Assembly: GCA_964057225.1 (NCBI GenBank)
Contig: OZ059898.1
Location: 1,984,001 to 2,048,000, forward strand
Direction: 5' to 3'
Length of the DNA: 64,000 bases
Source of the DNA: Auanema rhodensis
Taxonomy: Eukaryota > Nematoda > Chromadorea > Rhabditida > Rhabditidae
Shown: piece by piece, positions 47,804-61,163 of the stretch
Layout: each line of letters begins with the position of its first letter
Position numbering within the stretch: the stretch's first letter is position 1
Notes under the pieces: generated by a model
Seen by the model: the letters and a program-made list of their open reading frames with translations, nothing else
Told to the model about the DNA's origin: nothing
Database searches by the model: none
Made by a program: the position numbers and the translations under genes

Positions 47804-49207
47804 GAAAAAATTTTTGTCAAAATGTTTTTGGAAGCAATGTTGAGTGTACATGGAAACTCAACATACACTAATGCATCATTTTTCAAACAATCATAACTAA
47901 TTTTTGTATTGAGCGTTTCTCAATGTAGTATAGTGCATTCGATGCGGATTTTTAAGCTGCGTCGATCTGTGTTATCAGATTTGCGCTAGCTTAAAAATGC
48001 ACCGAGATATCAACTGATATAAGTTCACACTTATATCCTCGATTTTCACCCTGAAGAATTAATTTTTTCGTTGAATAACATTGTCCATCGTCTTTGACTT
48101 GAAAAAAGGAAACTAAAAACATCTACTTTTTGCCAAATTATTTTGAAATTTTTCGAAAAAATTTTTGTCAAAATGTTTTTGGAAGCAATGTTGAGTGTAC
48201 ATGGAAACTCAACATACACTAATGCATCATTTTTCAAACGATCATAACTAATTTTTGTATTAAGCGTTTCTCAGTGTAGTAGAGCGCATTCGATGCGGAT
48301 TTTTAAGCTGCGTCGATCTGTGTTATCAGATTTGCGCTAGCTTAAAAATGCACCGAGATATCAACTGATATAAGTTCACACTTATATCCTCGATTTTCAC
48401 CCTGAAGAATTAATTTTTTCGTTGAATAACATTGTCCATCGTCTTTGCCTTGAAAAAAGGAATCTAAAAACATCTACTTTTTGCTAAATTATTTTGAAAT
48501 TTTTCGAAAAAATTTTTGTCAAAATGTTTTTGGAAGCAATGTTGAGTATACATGGAAACTCAACATACACTAATGCATCATTTTTCAAACGATCATAACT
48601 AATTTTTGTATTGAGCGTTTCTCAATGTAGTATAGTGCATTCGATGCGGATTTTTAAGCTGCGTCGATCTGTGTTATTAGATTTGCGCTAGCTTAAAAAT
48701 GCACCGAGATATCAACTGATATAAGTTCACACTTATATCCTCGATTTTCACCCTGAAGAATTAATTTTTTCGTTGAATAACATTGTCCATCGTCTTTGCC
48801 TTGAAAAAAGGAATCTAAAAACATCTACTTTTTGCTAAATTATTTTGAAATTTTTCGAAAAAATTTTTGTCAAAATGTTTTTGGAAGCAATGTTGAGTGT
48901 ACATGGAAACTCAACATACACTAATGCATCATTTTTCAAACGATCATAACTAATTTTTGTATTAAGCGTTTCTCAATGTAGTAGAGTGCATTCGATGCGG
49001 ATTTTTAAGCTGCGTCGATCTGTGTTATCAGATTTGCGCTAGCTTAAAAATGCACCGAGATATCAACTGATATAAGTTCACACTTATATCCTCGATTTTC
49101 ACCCTGAAGAATTAATTTTTTCGTTGAATAACATTGTCCATCGTCTTTGCCTTGAAAAAAGGAATCTAAAAACATCTACTTTTTGCTAAATTATTTTGAA
49201 ATTTTTC

Positions 49208-49580
49208 GAAAAAATTTTTGTCAAAATGTTTTTGGAAGCAATGTTGAGTGTACATGGAAACTCAACATACACTAATGCATCATTTTTCAAACGATCATAA
49301 CTAATTTTTGTATTAAGCGTTTCTCAGTGTAGTAGAGCGCATTCGATGCGGATTTTTAAGCTGCGTCGATCTGTGTTATCAGATTTGCGCTAGCTTAAAA
49401 ATTTTTAAAACGATTTTTAAAAATTTTTAAAACGATTTTCACCCTGAAGAATTAATTTTTTCGTTGAATTTTCACCCTGAAGAATTAATTTTTTCGTTGA
49501 ATAACATTGTCCATCGTCTTTGCCTTGAAAAAAGGAATCTAAAAACATCTACTTTTTGCTAAATTATTTTGAAATTTTTC
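49208..49580. repeat. Aberrant 373-bp monomer with local complex rearrangement
   Basis: After gcgctagctta the expected gcaccgagatatcaac and hairpin segment is gone. In its place are two 22-bp repeats (49397-49418 and 49419-49439, the second running into the flank), each aaaaatttttaaaacgattt-like. Then follows a 33-bp direct duplication of ordinary monomer sequence (49436-49468 and 49469-49501, ttttcaccctgaagaatt onward). The net gain is 22 bp. It is the only such structure in the window. Confidence 0.92.
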
Positions 49581-50633
49581 GAAAAAATTTTTGTCAAAAT
49601 GTTTTTGGAAGCAATGTTGAGTGTACATGGAAACTCAACATACACTAATGCATCATTTTTCAAACGATCATAACTAATTTTTGTATTAAGCGTTTCTCAA
49701 TGTAGTAGAGTGCATTCGATGCGGATTTTTAAGCTGCGTCGATCTGTGTTATCAGATTTGCGCTAGCTTAAAAATGCACCGAGATATCAACTGATATAAG
49801 TTCACACTTATATCCTCGATTTTCACCCTGAAGAATTAATTTTTTCGTTGAATAACATTGTCCATCGTCTTTGCCTTGAAAAAAGGAATCTAAAAACATC
49901 TACTTTTTGCTAAATTATTTTGAAATTTTTCGAAAAAATTTTTGTCAAAATGTTTTTGGAAGCAATGTTGAGTATACATGGAAACTCAACATACACTAAT
50001 GCATCATTTTTCAAACGATCATAACTAATTTTTGTATTGAGCGTTTCTCAATGTAGTATAGTGCATTCGATGCGGATTTTTAAGCTGCGTCGATCTGTGT
50101 TATTAGATTTGCGCTAGCTTAAAAATGCACCGAGATATCAACTGATATAAGTTCACACTTATATCCTCGATTTTCACCCTGAAGAATTAATTTTTTCGTT
50201 GAATAACATTGTCCATCGTCTTTGCCTTGAAAAAAGGAATCTAAAAACATCTACTTTTTGCTAAATTATTTTGAAATTTTTTGAAAAAATTTTTGTCAAA
50301 ATGTTTTTGGAAGCAATGTTGAGTGTACATGGAAACTCAACATACACTAATGCATCATTTTTCAAACGATCATAACTAATTTTTGTATTAAGCGTTTCTC
50401 AATGTAGTATAGTGCATCCGATGCGGATTTTTAAGCTGCGTCGATCTGTGTTATCAGATTTGCGCTAGCTTAAAAATGCACCGAGATATCAACTGATATA
50501 AGTTCACACTTATATCCTCGATTTTCACCCTGAAGAATTAATTTTTTCGTTGAATAACATTGTCCATCGTCTTTGCCTTGAAAAAAGGAATCTAAAAACA
50601 TCTACTTTTTGCTAAATTATTTTGAAATTTTTC

Positions 50634-53600
50634 GAAAAAATTTTTGTCAAAATGTTTTTGGAAGCAATGTTGAGTGTACATGGAAACTCAACATACACTA
50701 ATGCATCATTTTTCAAACGATCATAACTAATTTTTGTATTAAGCGTTTCTCAGTGTAGTAGAGCGCATTCGATGCGGATTTTTAAGCTGCGTCGATCTGT
50801 GTTATCAGATTTGCGCTAGCTTAAAAATGCACCGAGATATCAACTGATATAAGTTCACACTTATATCCTCGATTTTCACCCTGAAGAATTAATTTTTTCG
50901 TTGAATAACATTGTCCATCGTCTTTGCCTTGAAAAAAGGAATCTAAAAACATCTACTTTTTGCTAAATTATTTTGAAATTTTTCGAAAAAATTTTTGTCA
51001 AAATGTTTTTGGAAGCAATGTTGAGTGTACATGGAAACTCAACATACACTAATGCATCATTTTTCAAACGATCATAACTAATTTTTGTATTAAGCGTTTC
51101 TCAATGTAGTAGAGTGCATTCGATGCGGATTTTTAAGCTGCGTCGATCTGTGTTATCAGATTTGCGCTAGCTTAAAAATGCACCGAGATATCAACTGATA
51201 TAAGTTCACACTTATATCCTCGATTTTCACCCTGAAGAATTAATTTTTTCGTTGAATAACATTGTCCATCGTCTTTGCCTTGAAAAAAGGAATCTAAAAA
51301 CATCTACTTTTTGCTAAATTATTTTGAAATTTTTCGAAAAAATTTTTGTCAAAATGTTTTTGGAAGCAATGTTGAGTATACATGGAAACTCAACATACAC
51401 TAATGCATCATTTTTCAAACGATCATAACTAATTTTTGTATTGAGCGTTTCTCAATGTAGTATAGTGCATTCGATGCGGATTTTTAAGCTGCGTCGATCT
51501 GTGTTATTAGATTTGCGCTAGCTTAAAAATGCACCGAGATATCAACTGATATAAGTTCACACTTATATCCTCGATTTTCACCCTGAAGAAATAATTTTTT
51601 CGTTGAATAACATTGTCCATCGTCTTTGCCTTGAAAAAAGGAATCTAAAAACATCTACTTTTTGCTAAATTATTTTGAAATTTTTTGAAAAAATTTTTGT
51701 CAAAATGTTTTTGGAAGCAATGTTGAGTGTACATGGAAACTCAACATACACTAATGCATCATTTTTCAAACGATCATAACTAATTTTTGTATTAAACGTT
51801 TCTCAATGTCGTATAGTGCATTCGATGCGGATTTTTAAGCTGCGTCGATCTGTGTTATCAGATTTGCGCTAGCTTAAAAATGCACCGAGATATCAACTGA
51901 TATAAGTTCACACTTATATCCTCGATTTTCACCCTGAAGAATTAATTTTTTCGTTGAATAACATTGTCCATCGTCTTTGACTTGAAAAAAGGAAACTAAA
52001 AACATCTACTTTTTGCCAAATTATTTTGAAATTTTTCGAAAAAATTTTTGTCAAAATGTTTTTGGAAGCAATGTTGAGTGTACATGGAAACTCAACATAC
52101 ACTAATGCATCATTTTTCGAACGATCATAACTAATTTTTGTATTAAGCGTTTCTCAATGTAGTATAGTGCATTCGATGCGGATTTTTAAGCTGCGTCGAT
52201 CTGTGTTATCAGATTTGCGCTAGCTTAAAAATGCACCGAGATATCAACTGATATAAGTTCACACTTATATCCTCGATTTTCACCCTGAAGAATTAATTTT
52301 TTCGTTGAATAACATTGTCCATCGTCTTTGCCTTGAAAAAAGGAATCTAAAAACATCTACTTTTTGCTAAATTATTTTGAAATTTTTCGAAAAAATTTTT
52401 GTCAAAATGTTTTTGGAAGCAATGTTGAGTGTACATGGAAACTCAACATACACTAATGCATCATTTTTCAAACGATCATAACTAATTTTTGTATTAAGCG
52501 TTTCTCAATGTAGTAGAGTGCATTCGATGCGGATTTTTAAGCTGCGTCGATCTGTGTTATCAGATTTGCGCTAGCTTAAAAATGCACCGAGATATCAACT
52601 GATATAAGTTCACACTTATATCCTCGATTTTCACCCTGAAGAATTAATTTTTTCGTTGAATAACATTGTCCATCGTCTTTGCCTTGAAAAAAGGAATCTA
52701 AAAACATCTACTTTTTGCTAAATTATTTTGAAATTTTTTGAAAAAATTTTTGTCAAAATGTTTTTGGAAGCAATGTTGAGTGTACATGGAAACTCAACAT
52801 ACACTAATGCATCATTTTTCAAACGATCATAACTAATTTTTGTATTAAGCGTTTCTCAATGTAGCATAGTGCATTCGATGCGGATTTTTAAGCTGCGTCG
52901 ATCTGTGTTATCAGATTTGCGCTAGCTTAAAAATGCACCGAGATATCAACTGATATAAGTTCACACTTATATCCTCGATTTTCACCCTGAAGAATTAATT
53001 TTTTCGTTGAATAACATTGTCCATCGTCTTTGCCTTAAAAATAGGAATCTAAAAACATCTACTTTTTGCTAAATTATTTTGAAATTTTTCGAAAAAATTT
53101 TTGTCAAAATGTTTTTGGAAGCAATGTTGAGTGTACATGGAAACTCAACATACACTAATGCATCATTTTTCAAACGATCATAACTAATTTTTGTATTAAA
53201 CGTTTCTCAATGTCGTATAGTGCATTCGATGCGGATTTTTAAGCTGCGTCGATCTGTGTTATCAGATTTGCGCTAGCTTAAAAATGCACCGAGATATCAA
53301 CTGATATAAGTTCACACTTATATCCTCGATTTTCACCCTGAAGAATTAATTTTTTCGTTGAATAACATTGTCCATCGTCTTTGCCTTGATAAAAGGAAAC
53401 TAAAAACATCTACTTTTTGCCAAATTATTTTGAAATTTTTCGAAAACATTTTTGTCAAAATGTTTTTGGAAGCAATGTTGAGTGTACATGGAAACTCAAC
53501 ATACACTAATGCATCATTTTTCGAACGATCATAACTAATTTTTGTATTAAGCGTTTCTCAATGTAGTATAGTGCATTCGATGCGGATTTTTAAGCTGCGT

Positions 53601-56600
53601 CGATCTGTGTTATCAGATTTGCGCTAGCTTAAAAATGCACCGAGAAATCAACTGATATAAGTTCACACTTATATCCTCGATTTTCACCCTGAAGAATTAA
53701 TTTTTTCGTTGAATAACATTGTCCATCGTCTTTGCCTTGAAAAAAGGAATCTAAAAACATCTACTTTTTGCTAAATTATTTTGAAATTTTTCGAAAAAAT
53801 TTTTGTCAAAATGTTTTTGGAAGCAATGTTGAGTGTACATGGAAACTCAACATACACTAATGCATCATTTTTCAAACAATCATAACTAATTTTTGTATTG
53901 AGCGTTTCTCAATGTAGTATAGTGCATTCGATGCGGATTTTTAAGCTGCGTCGATCTGTGTTATCAGATTTGCGCTAGCTTAAAAATGCACCGAGATATC
54001 AACTGATATAAGTTCACACTTATATCCTCGATTTTCACCCTGAAGAATTAATTTTTTCGTTGAATAACATTGTCCATCGTCTTTGACTTGAAAAAAGGAA
54101 ACTAAAAACATCTACTTTTTGCCAAATTATTTTGAAATTTTTCGAAAAAATTTTTGTCAAAATGTTTTTGGAAGCAATGTTGAGTGTACATGGAAACTCA
54201 ACATACACTAATGCATCATTTTTCGAACGATCATAACTAATTTTTGTATTAAGCGTTTCTCAATGTAGTATAGTGCATTCGATGCGGATTTTTAAGCTGC
54301 GTCGATCTGTGTTATCAGATTTGCGCTAGCTTAAAAATGCACCGAGATATCAACTGATATAAGTTCACACTTATATCCTCGATTTTCACCGTGAAGAATT
54401 AATTTTTTCGTTGAATAACATTGTCTATCGTCTTTGCCTTGAAAAAAGGAATCTAAAAACATCTACTTTTTGCTAAATTATTTTGAAATTTTTCGAAAAA
54501 ATTTTTGTCAAAATGTTTTTGGAAGCAATGTTGAGTATACATGGAAACTCAACATACACTAATGCATCATTTTTCAAACAATCATAACTAATTTTTGTAT
54601 TGAGCGTTTCTCAATGTAGTATAGTGCATTCGATGCGGATTTTTAAGCTGCGTCGATCTGTGTTATTAGATTTGCGCTAGCTTAAAAATGCACCGAGATA
54701 TCAACTGATATAAGTTCACACTTATATCCTCGATTTTCACCCTGAAGAATTAATTTTTTCGTTGAATAACATTGTCCATCGTCTTTGCCTTGAAAAAAGG
54801 AATCTAAAAACATCTACTTTTTGCTAAATTATTTTGAAATTTTTTGAAAAAATTTTTGTCAAAATGTTTTTGGAAGCAATGTTGAGTGTACATGGAAACT
54901 CAACATACACTAATGCATCATTTTTCAAACGATCATAACTAATTTTTGTATTAAGCGTTTCTCAATGTAGCATAGTGCATTCGATGCGGATTTTTAAGCT
55001 GCGTCGATCTGTGTTATCAGATTTGCGCTAGCTTAAAAATGCACCGAGATATCAACTGATATAAGTTCACACATATATCCTCGATTTTCACCCTGAAGAA
55101 TTAATTTTTTCGTTGAATAACATTGTCCATCGTCTTTGCCTTGAAAATAGGAATCTAAAAACATCTACTTTTTGCTAAATTATTTTGAAATTTTTCGAAA
55201 AAATTTTTGTCAAAATGTTTTTGGAAGCAATGTTGAGTGTACATGGAAACTCAACATACACTAATGCATCATTTTTCAAACGATCATAACTAATTTTTGT
55301 ATTAAACGTTTCTCAATGTCGTATAGTGCATTCGATGCGGATTTTTAAGCTGCGTCGATCTGTGTTATCAGATTTGCGCTAGCTTAAAAATGCACCGAGA
55401 TATCAACTGATATAAGTTCACACTTATATCCTCGATTTTCACCCTGAAGAATTAATTTTTTCGTTGAATAACATTGTCCATCGTCTTTGACTTGAAAAAA
55501 GGAAACTAAAAACATCTACTTTTTGCCAAATTATTTTGAAATTTTTCGAAAACATTTTTGTCAAAATGTTTTTGGAAGCAATGTTGAGTGTACATGGAAA
55601 CTCAACATACACTAATGCATCATTTTTCGAACGATCATAACTAATTTTTGTATTAAGCGTTTCTCAATGTAGTATAGTGCATTCGATGCGGATTTTTAAG
55701 CTGCGTCGATCTGTGTTATCAGATTTGCGCTAGCTTAAAAATGCACCGAGATATCAACTGATATAAGTTCACACTTATATCCTCGATTTTCACCCTGAAG
55801 AATTAATTTTTTCGTTGAATAACATTGTCCATCGTCTTTGCCTTGAAAAAAGGAATCTAAAAACATCTACTTTTTGCTAAATTATTTTGAAATTTTTCGA
55901 AAAAATTTTTGTCAAAATGTTTTTGGAAGCAATGTTGAGTGTACATGGAAACTCAACATACACTAATGCATCATTTTTCAAACGATCATAACTAATTTTT
56001 GTATTAAGCGTTTCTCAGTGTAGTAGAGCGCATTCGATGCGGATTTTTAAGCTGCGTCGATCTGTGTTATCAGATTTGCGCTAGCTTAAAAATGCACCGA
56101 GATATCAACTGATATAAGTTCACACTTATATCCTCGATTTTCACCCTGAAGAATTAATTTTTTCGTTGAATAACATTGTCCATCGTCTTTGCCTTGAAAA
56201 AAGGAATCTAAAAACATCTACTTTTTGCTAAATTATTTTGAAATTTTTCGAAAAAATTTTTGTCAAAATGTTTTTGGAAGCAATGTTGAGTGTACATGGA
56301 AACTCAACATACACTAATGCATCATTTTTCAAACGATCATAACTAATTTTTGTATTAAGCGTTTCTCAATGTAGTAGAGTGCATTCGATGCGGATTTTTA
56401 AGCTGCGTCGATCTGTGTTATCAGATTTGCGCTAGCTTAAAAATGCACCGAGATATCAACTGATATAAGTTCACACTTATATCCTCGATTTTCACCCTGA
56501 AGAATTAATTTTTTCGTTGAATAACATTGTCCATCGTCTTTGCCTTGAAAAAAGGAATCTAAAAACATCTACTTTTTGCTAAATTATTTTGAAATTTTTC

Positions 56601-59600
56601 GAAAAAATTTTTGTCAAAATGTTTTTGGAAGCAATGTTGAGTATACATGGAAACTCAACATACACTAATGCATCATTTTTCAAACGATCATAACTAATTT
56701 TTGTATTGAGCGTTTCTCAATGTAGTATAGTGCATTCGATGCGGATTTTTAAGCTGCGTCGATCTGTGTTATTAGATTTGCGCTAGCTTAAAAATGCACC
56801 GAGATATCAACTGATATAAGTTCACACTTATATCCTCGATTTTCACCCTGAAGAAATAATTTTTTCGTTGAATAACATTGTCCATCGTCTTTGCCTTGAA
56901 AAAAGGAATCTAAAAACATCTACTTTTTGCTAAATTATTTTGAAATTTTTTGAAAAAATTTTTGTCAAAATGTTTTTGGAAGCAATGTTGAGTGTACATG
57001 GAAACTCAACATACACTAATGCATCATTTTTCAAACGATCATAACTAATTTTTGTATTAAACGTTTCTCAATGTCGTATAGTGCATTCGATGCGGATTTT
57101 TAAGCTGCGTCGATCTGTGTTATCAGATTTGCGCTAGCTTAAAAATGCACCGAGATATCAACTGATATAAGTTCACACTTATATCCTCGATTTTCACCCT
57201 GAAGAATTAATTTTTTCGTTGAATAACATTGTCCATCGTCTTTGACTTGAAAAAAGGAAACTAAAAACATCTACTTTTTGCCAAATTATTTTGAAATTTT
57301 TCGAAAAAATTTTTGTCAAAATGTTTTTGGAAGCAATGTTGAGTGTACATGGAAACTCAACATACACTAATGCATCATTTTTCGAACGATCATAACTAAT
57401 TTTTGTATTAAGCGTTTCTCAATGTAGTATAGTGCATTCGATGCGGATTTTTAAGCTGCGTCGATCTGTGTTATCAGATTTGCGCTAGCTTAAAAATGCA
57501 CCGAGATATCAACTGATATAAGTTCACACTTATATCCTCGATTTTCACCCTGAAGAATTAATTTTTTCGTTGAATAACATTGTCCATCGTCTTTGCCTTG
57601 AAAAAAGGAATCTAAAAACATCTACTTTTTGCTAAATTATTTTGAAATTTTTCGAAAAAATTTTTGTCAAAATGTTTTTGGAAGCAATGTTGAGTGTACA
57701 TGGAAACTCAACATACACTAATGCATCATTTTTCAAACGATCATAACTAATTTTTGTATTAAGCGTTTCTCAATGTAGTAGAGTGCATTCGATGCGGATT
57801 TTTAAGCTGCGTCGATCTGTGTTATCAGATTTGCGCTAGCTTAAAAATGCACCGAGATATCAACTGATATAAGTTCACACTTATATCCTCGATTTTCACC
57901 CTGAAGAATTAATTTTTTCGTTGAATAACATTGTCCATCGTCTTTGCCTTGAAAAAAGGAATCTAAAAACATCTACTTTTTGCTAAATTATTTTGAAATT
58001 TTTTGAAAAAATTTTTGTCAAAATGTTTTTGGAAGCAATGTTGAGTGTACATGGAAACTCAACATACACTAATGCATCATTTTTCAAACGATCATAACTA
58101 ATTTTTGTATTAAGCGTTTCTCAATGTAGCATAGTGCATTCGATGCGGATTTTTAAGCTGCGTCGATCTGTGTTATCAGATTTGCGCTAGCTTAAAAATG
58201 CACCGAGATATCAACTGATATAAGTTCACACTTATATCCTCGATTTTCACCCTGAAGAATTAATTTTTTCGTTGAATAACATTGTCCATCGTCTTTGCCT
58301 TAAAAATAGGAATCTAAAAACATCTACTTTTTGCTAAATTATTTTGAAATTTTTCGAAAAAATTTTTGTCAAAATGTTTTTGGAAGCAATGTTGAGTGTA
58401 CATGGAAACTCAACATACACTAATGCATCATTTTTCAAACGATCATAACTAATTTTTGTATTAAACGTTTCTCAATGTCGTATAGTGCATTCGATGCGGA
58501 TTTTTAAGCTGCGTCGATCTGTGTTATCAGATTTGCGCTAGCTTAAAAATGCACCGAGATATCAACTGATATAAGTTCACACTTATATCCTCGATTTTCA
58601 CCCTGAAGAATTAATTTTTTCGTTGAATAACATTGTCCATCGTCTTTGCCTTGATAAAAGGAAACTAAAAACATCTACTTTTTGCCAAATTATTTTGAAA
58701 TTTTTCGAAAACATTTTTGTCAAAATGTTTTTGGAAGCAATGTTGAGTGTACATGGAAACTCAACATACACTAATGCATCATTTTTCGAACGATCATAAC
58801 TAATTTTTGTATTAAGCGTTTCTCAATGTAGTATAGTGCATTCGATGCGGATTTTTAAGCTGCGTCGATCTGTGTTATCAGATTTGCGCTAGCTTAAAAA
58901 TGCACCGAGAAATCAACTGATATAAGTTCACACTTATATCCTCGATTTTCACCCTGAAGAATTAATTTTTTCGTTGAATAACATTGTCCATCGTCTTTGC
59001 CTTGAAAAAAGGAATCTAAAAACATCTACTTTTTGCTAAATTATTTTGAAATTTTTCGAAAAAATTTTTGTCAAAATGTTTTTGGAAGCAATGTTGAGTG
59101 TACATGGAAACTCAACATACACTAATGCATCATTTTTCAAACAATCATAACTAATTTTTGTATTGAGCGTTTCTCAATGTAGTATAGTGCATTCGATGCG
59201 GATTTTTAAGCTGCGTCGATCTGTGTTATCAGATTTGCGCTAGCTTAAAAATGCACCGAGATATCAACTGATATAAGTTCACACTTATATCCTCGATTTT
59301 CACCCTGAAGAATTAATTTTTTCGTTGAATAACATTGTCCATCGTCTTTGACTTGAAAAAAGGAAACTAAAAACATCTACTTTTTGCCAAATTATTTTGA
59401 AATTTTTCGAAAAAATTTTTGTCAAAATGTTTTTGGAAGCAATGTTGAGTGTACATGGAAACTCAACATACACTAATGCATCATTTTTCGAACGATCATA
59501 ACTAATTTTTGTATTAAGCGTTTCTCAATGTAGTATAGTGCATTCGATGCGGATTTTTAAGCTGCGTCGATCTGTGTTATCAGATTTGCGCTAGCTTAAA

Positions 59601-61163
59601 AATGCACCGAGATATCAACTGATATAAGTTCACACTTATATCCTCGATTTTCACCGTGAAGAATTAATTTTTTCGTTGAATAACATTGTCTATCGTCTTT
59701 GCCTTGAAAAAAGGAATCTAAAAACATCTACTTTTTGCTAAATTATTTTGAAATTTTTCGAAAAAATTTTTGTCAAAATGTTTTTGGAAGCAATGTTGAG
59801 TATACATGGAAACTCAACATACACTAATGCATCATTTTTCAAACAATCATAACTAATTTTTGTATTGAGCGTTTCTCAATGTAGTATAGTGCATTCGATG
59901 CGGATTTTTAAGCTGCGTCGATCTGTGTTATTAGATTTGCGCTAGCTTAAAAATGCACCGAGATATCAACTGATATAAGTTCACACTTATATCCTCGATT
60001 TTCACCCTGAAGAATTAATTTTTTCGTTGAATAACATTGTCCATCGTCTTTGCCTTGAAAAAAGGAATCTAAAAACATCTACTTTTTGCTAAATTATTTT
60101 GAAATTTTTTGAAAAAATTTTTGTCAAAATGTTTTTGGAAGCAATGTTGAGTGTACATGGAAACTCAACATACACTAATGCATCATTTTTCAAACGATCA
60201 TAACTAATTTTTGTATTAAGCGTTTCTCAATGTAGCATAGTGCATTCGATGCGGATTTTTAAGCTGCGTCGATCTGTGTTATCAGATTTGCGCTAGCTTA
60301 AAAATGCACCGAGATATCAACTGATATAAGTTCACACATATATCCTCGATTTTCACCCTGAAGAATTAATTTTTTCGTTGAATAACATTGTCCATCGTCT
60401 TTGCCTTGAAAATAGGAATCTAAAAACATCTACTTTTTGCTAAATTATTTTGAAATTTTTCGAAAAAATTTTTGTCAAAATGTTTTTGGAAGCAATGTTG
60501 AGTGTACATGGAAACTCAACATACACTAATGCATCATTTTTCAAACGATCATAACTAATTTTTGTATTAAACGTTTCTCAATGTCGTATAGTGCATTCGA
60601 TGCGGATTTTTAAGCTGCGTCGATCTGTGTTATCAGATTTGCGCTAGCTTAAAAATGCACCGAGATATCAACTGATATAAGTTCACACTTATATCCTCGA
60701 TTTTCACCCTGAAGAATTAATTTTTTCGTTGAATAACATTGTCCATCGTCTTTGACTTGAAAAAAGGAAACTAAAAACATCTACTTTTTGCCAAATTATT
60801 TTGAAATTTTTCGAAAAAATTTTTGTCAAAATGTTTTTGGAAGCAATGTTGAGTGTACATGGAAACTCAACATACACTAATGCATCATTTTTCGAACGAT
60901 CATAACTAATTTTTGTATTAAGCGTTTCTCAATGTAGTATAGTGCATTCGATGCGGATTTTTAAGCTGCGTCGATCTGTGTTATCAGATTTGCGCTAGCT
61001 TAAAAATGCACCGAGATATCAACTGATATAAGTTCACACTTATATCCTCGATTTTCACCCTGAAGAATTAATTTTTTCGTTGAATAACATTGTCCATCGT
61101 CTTTGCCTTGAAAAAAGGAAACTAAAAACATCTACTTTTTGCCAAATTATTTTGAAATTTTTC
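50634..61163. repeat. Fifteen-monomer (5265-bp) higher-order repeat, duplicated in tandem
   Basis: Unit 1 is 50634-55898 and unit 2 is 55899-61163. Rare variants recur exactly 5265 bp (15 x 351) apart: gaagaaataatt (51591 and 56856), caccgtgaag with gtctatcg (54391 and 59656), ttcacacata (55066 and 60331), and gaaaacattt (53442 and 58707). All 15 monomer types occur in the same order. Differences are few; for example gaaaacattt at 55548 is gaaaaaattt at 60813. The order of its first part also matches monomers at about 41130-44290, without exact length identity of the whole unit. Confidence 0.92.
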
